Position numbers and translations under genes: made by a program
Notes under the pieces: generated by a model
Database searches by the model: none
What the model saw: only the letters and a program-made list of their open reading frames with translations
Told to the model about the DNA's origin: nothing
Assembly: GCA_017620975.1 (NCBI GenBank)
Contig: JAGAUD010000011.1
Location: 1-25,451 of the forward strand
Length of the DNA: 25,451 nt
Direction of reading: 5' to 3'
Source of the DNA: Lachnospiraceae bacterium
GTDB lineage: Bacteria; Bacillota_A; Clostridia; Lachnospirales; Lachnospiraceae
Shown: positions 24,652 to 25,451 of the stretch, piece after piece
How positions within the stretch are numbered: the first letter of the stretch is position 1
How the letters are laid out: every line of letters starts with the position of its first letter

Positions 24652-25451
24652 GATAACCACCTCCCACAAGGCTGATATAGTAGCTCTCCAAGCTCTCATC
24701 TTTTTCCTGCATGGACAGCACCTCGCAGTTTTCCTTTGCCAGAGCAATGGTCAACTGGGTCACATTGGTCTTTGCGAACACATCGGCTGTGGTTGCTGAG
24801 ATGATCTTATATTCCAGATTCATGGAATCCAGAACACGAGCCAGCGCAGAAGTATCACTCACTTCCATACGTACACACTTGCGGCAGGCTGCATCCAGTT
24901 CTTCTGCGCTCAGTTCTTTCACCATGCGCCCATTGTCAATGATGCCGTAATGGGTAGCCAGACGGGAAAGTTCATCCAGAATGTGACTGGAAATCAAAAC
25001 GGTGATTTGTCTTTCACGATTCAGCTTCAAAATCAGCTCACGCATTTCCACGATGCCCTGGGGGTCAAGACCATTCACAGGCTCGTCGAGAACAAGAAAA
25101 TCAGGATCACCAGCCAAAGCGATAGCGATGCCCAAACGCTGCTTCATACCAAGGGAAAAGTTCTTTGCTTTTTTCTTTCCGGTGTTTTCAAGACCTACCA
25201 GTTTCAGCAGTTCGGAAATGCCATCATAGGACGGCAAGCCGAGAACGAGATACTGCTGCTTCAGATTTTCCTCCGCAGTCATATCCATGTAGATCGACGG
25301 TGTTTCCACCACAGCACCCATACGGCGACGGGATTTGATAATATCCTTACTGCCGCTCGGGATGCCATACAGAGTGAAGTCACCGGAAGTCGGCTCCTGC
25401 AATCCGCAGATCAAGCGGATAAGAGTTGTCTTACCCGCGCCATTCTTTCCC
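24644..25451 (-). CDS. LanF/CprA-type ABC ATPase (5' end beyond window)
   Basis: The visible 268 codons start in the Walker A loop (GKNGAGKTTL) at the right edge, so about 35-40 N-terminal residues are missing. Present are GAVVETPSIY where the Q-loop would be (glutamate instead of glutamine), signature NFSLGMKQR, Walker B FLVLDEP, D-loop GLDP, and the switch histidine in ISSHIL. The glutamate 'E-loop' is a known mark of lantibiotic-immunity ATPases such as NisF and NukF. The last 100 residues form the extra C-terminal domain found in this group. It overlaps the first permease by 8 bases. Nothing can be said of its promoter or of a regulator beyond the window. Confidence 0.9.
   Translation of the reverse strand, partial: GKNGAGKTTLIRLICGLQEPTSGDFTLYGIPSGSKDIIKSRRRMGAVVETPSIYMDMTAEENLKQQYLVLGLPSYDGISELLKLVGLENTGKKKAKNFSLGMKQRLGIAIALAGDPDFLVLDEPVNGLDPQGIVEMRELILKLNRERQITVLISSHILDELSRLATHYGIIDNGRMVKELSAEELDAACRKCVRMEVSDTSALARVLDSMNLEYKIISATTADVFAKTNVTQLTIALAKENCEVLSMQEKDESLESYYISLVGGGYHA

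Overview
This 25.5 kb window comes from a low-to-moderate GC Gram-positive bacterium of the Clostridia, most likely a Lachnospiraceae-type gut anaerobe. The evidence is the gene order priA-def-fmt-(yugP)-rsmB-rlmN-prpC-prkC-rsgA, strong GGAGG ribosome binding sites, a MurE with the DNPR motif of meso-diaminopimelate enzymes, and the Clostridia-style accessory genes. I place it by gene content only; no rRNA or tRNA is present. Every gene I can support lies on the minus strand, so transcription runs from right (25451) to left (1). Nearly all longer plus-strand reading frames are antisense shadows.

Right end, 22121-25451: an antimicrobial-peptide immunity/resistance module of the LanFEG/CprABCK kind. 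It has an ABC ATPase (cut by the window edge) with a glutamate in place of the Q-loop glutamine, two paralogous ABC-2 permeases, and a small-sensor histidine kinase broken by a one-base frameshift. No response regulator and no lantibiotic precursor is visible.

19159-21947: a two-gene unit with its own promoter, encoding a CbiE/CbiT-like protein with a degenerate SAM loop and a compact UvrD/PcrA-type helicase. 18289-19047: mscL with a C-terminal zinc ribbon plus a 103-residue helical protein of unknown role, driven by an extended -10 promoter and ended by three 17-bp repeats and a hairpin terminator.

14549-18113: a textbook sigma-A promoter with a tandem palindromic operator drives an ABC ATPase, a large ABC permease and a FliB-like cysteine-rich protein (putative lysine N-methylase). 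The three genes are tightly coupled (1-base gap, then ATGA overlap). This coupling of a FliB homologue to an ABC transporter is the most interesting candidate system here.

2255-14413: the conserved housekeeping block: murE, priA, def, fmt, a zinc protease (YugP family), rsmB, rlmN, PP2C phosphatase, PASTA Ser/Thr kinase and rsgA. It joins peptidoglycan synthesis, replication restart, protein N-terminal maturation, rRNA modification, ribosome assembly and cell-wall signalling.

Left end, 1-2243: immediately after the rsgA stop lies only the last third or so of a BlaI/MecI-type repressor gene, followed by an intact BlaR1-like M56 membrane peptidase with a non-penicillin-binding C-terminal domain, and the start of a small membrane protein gene. 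The repressor of this sensor pair seems to have been lost by a deletion that joined it to rsgA.
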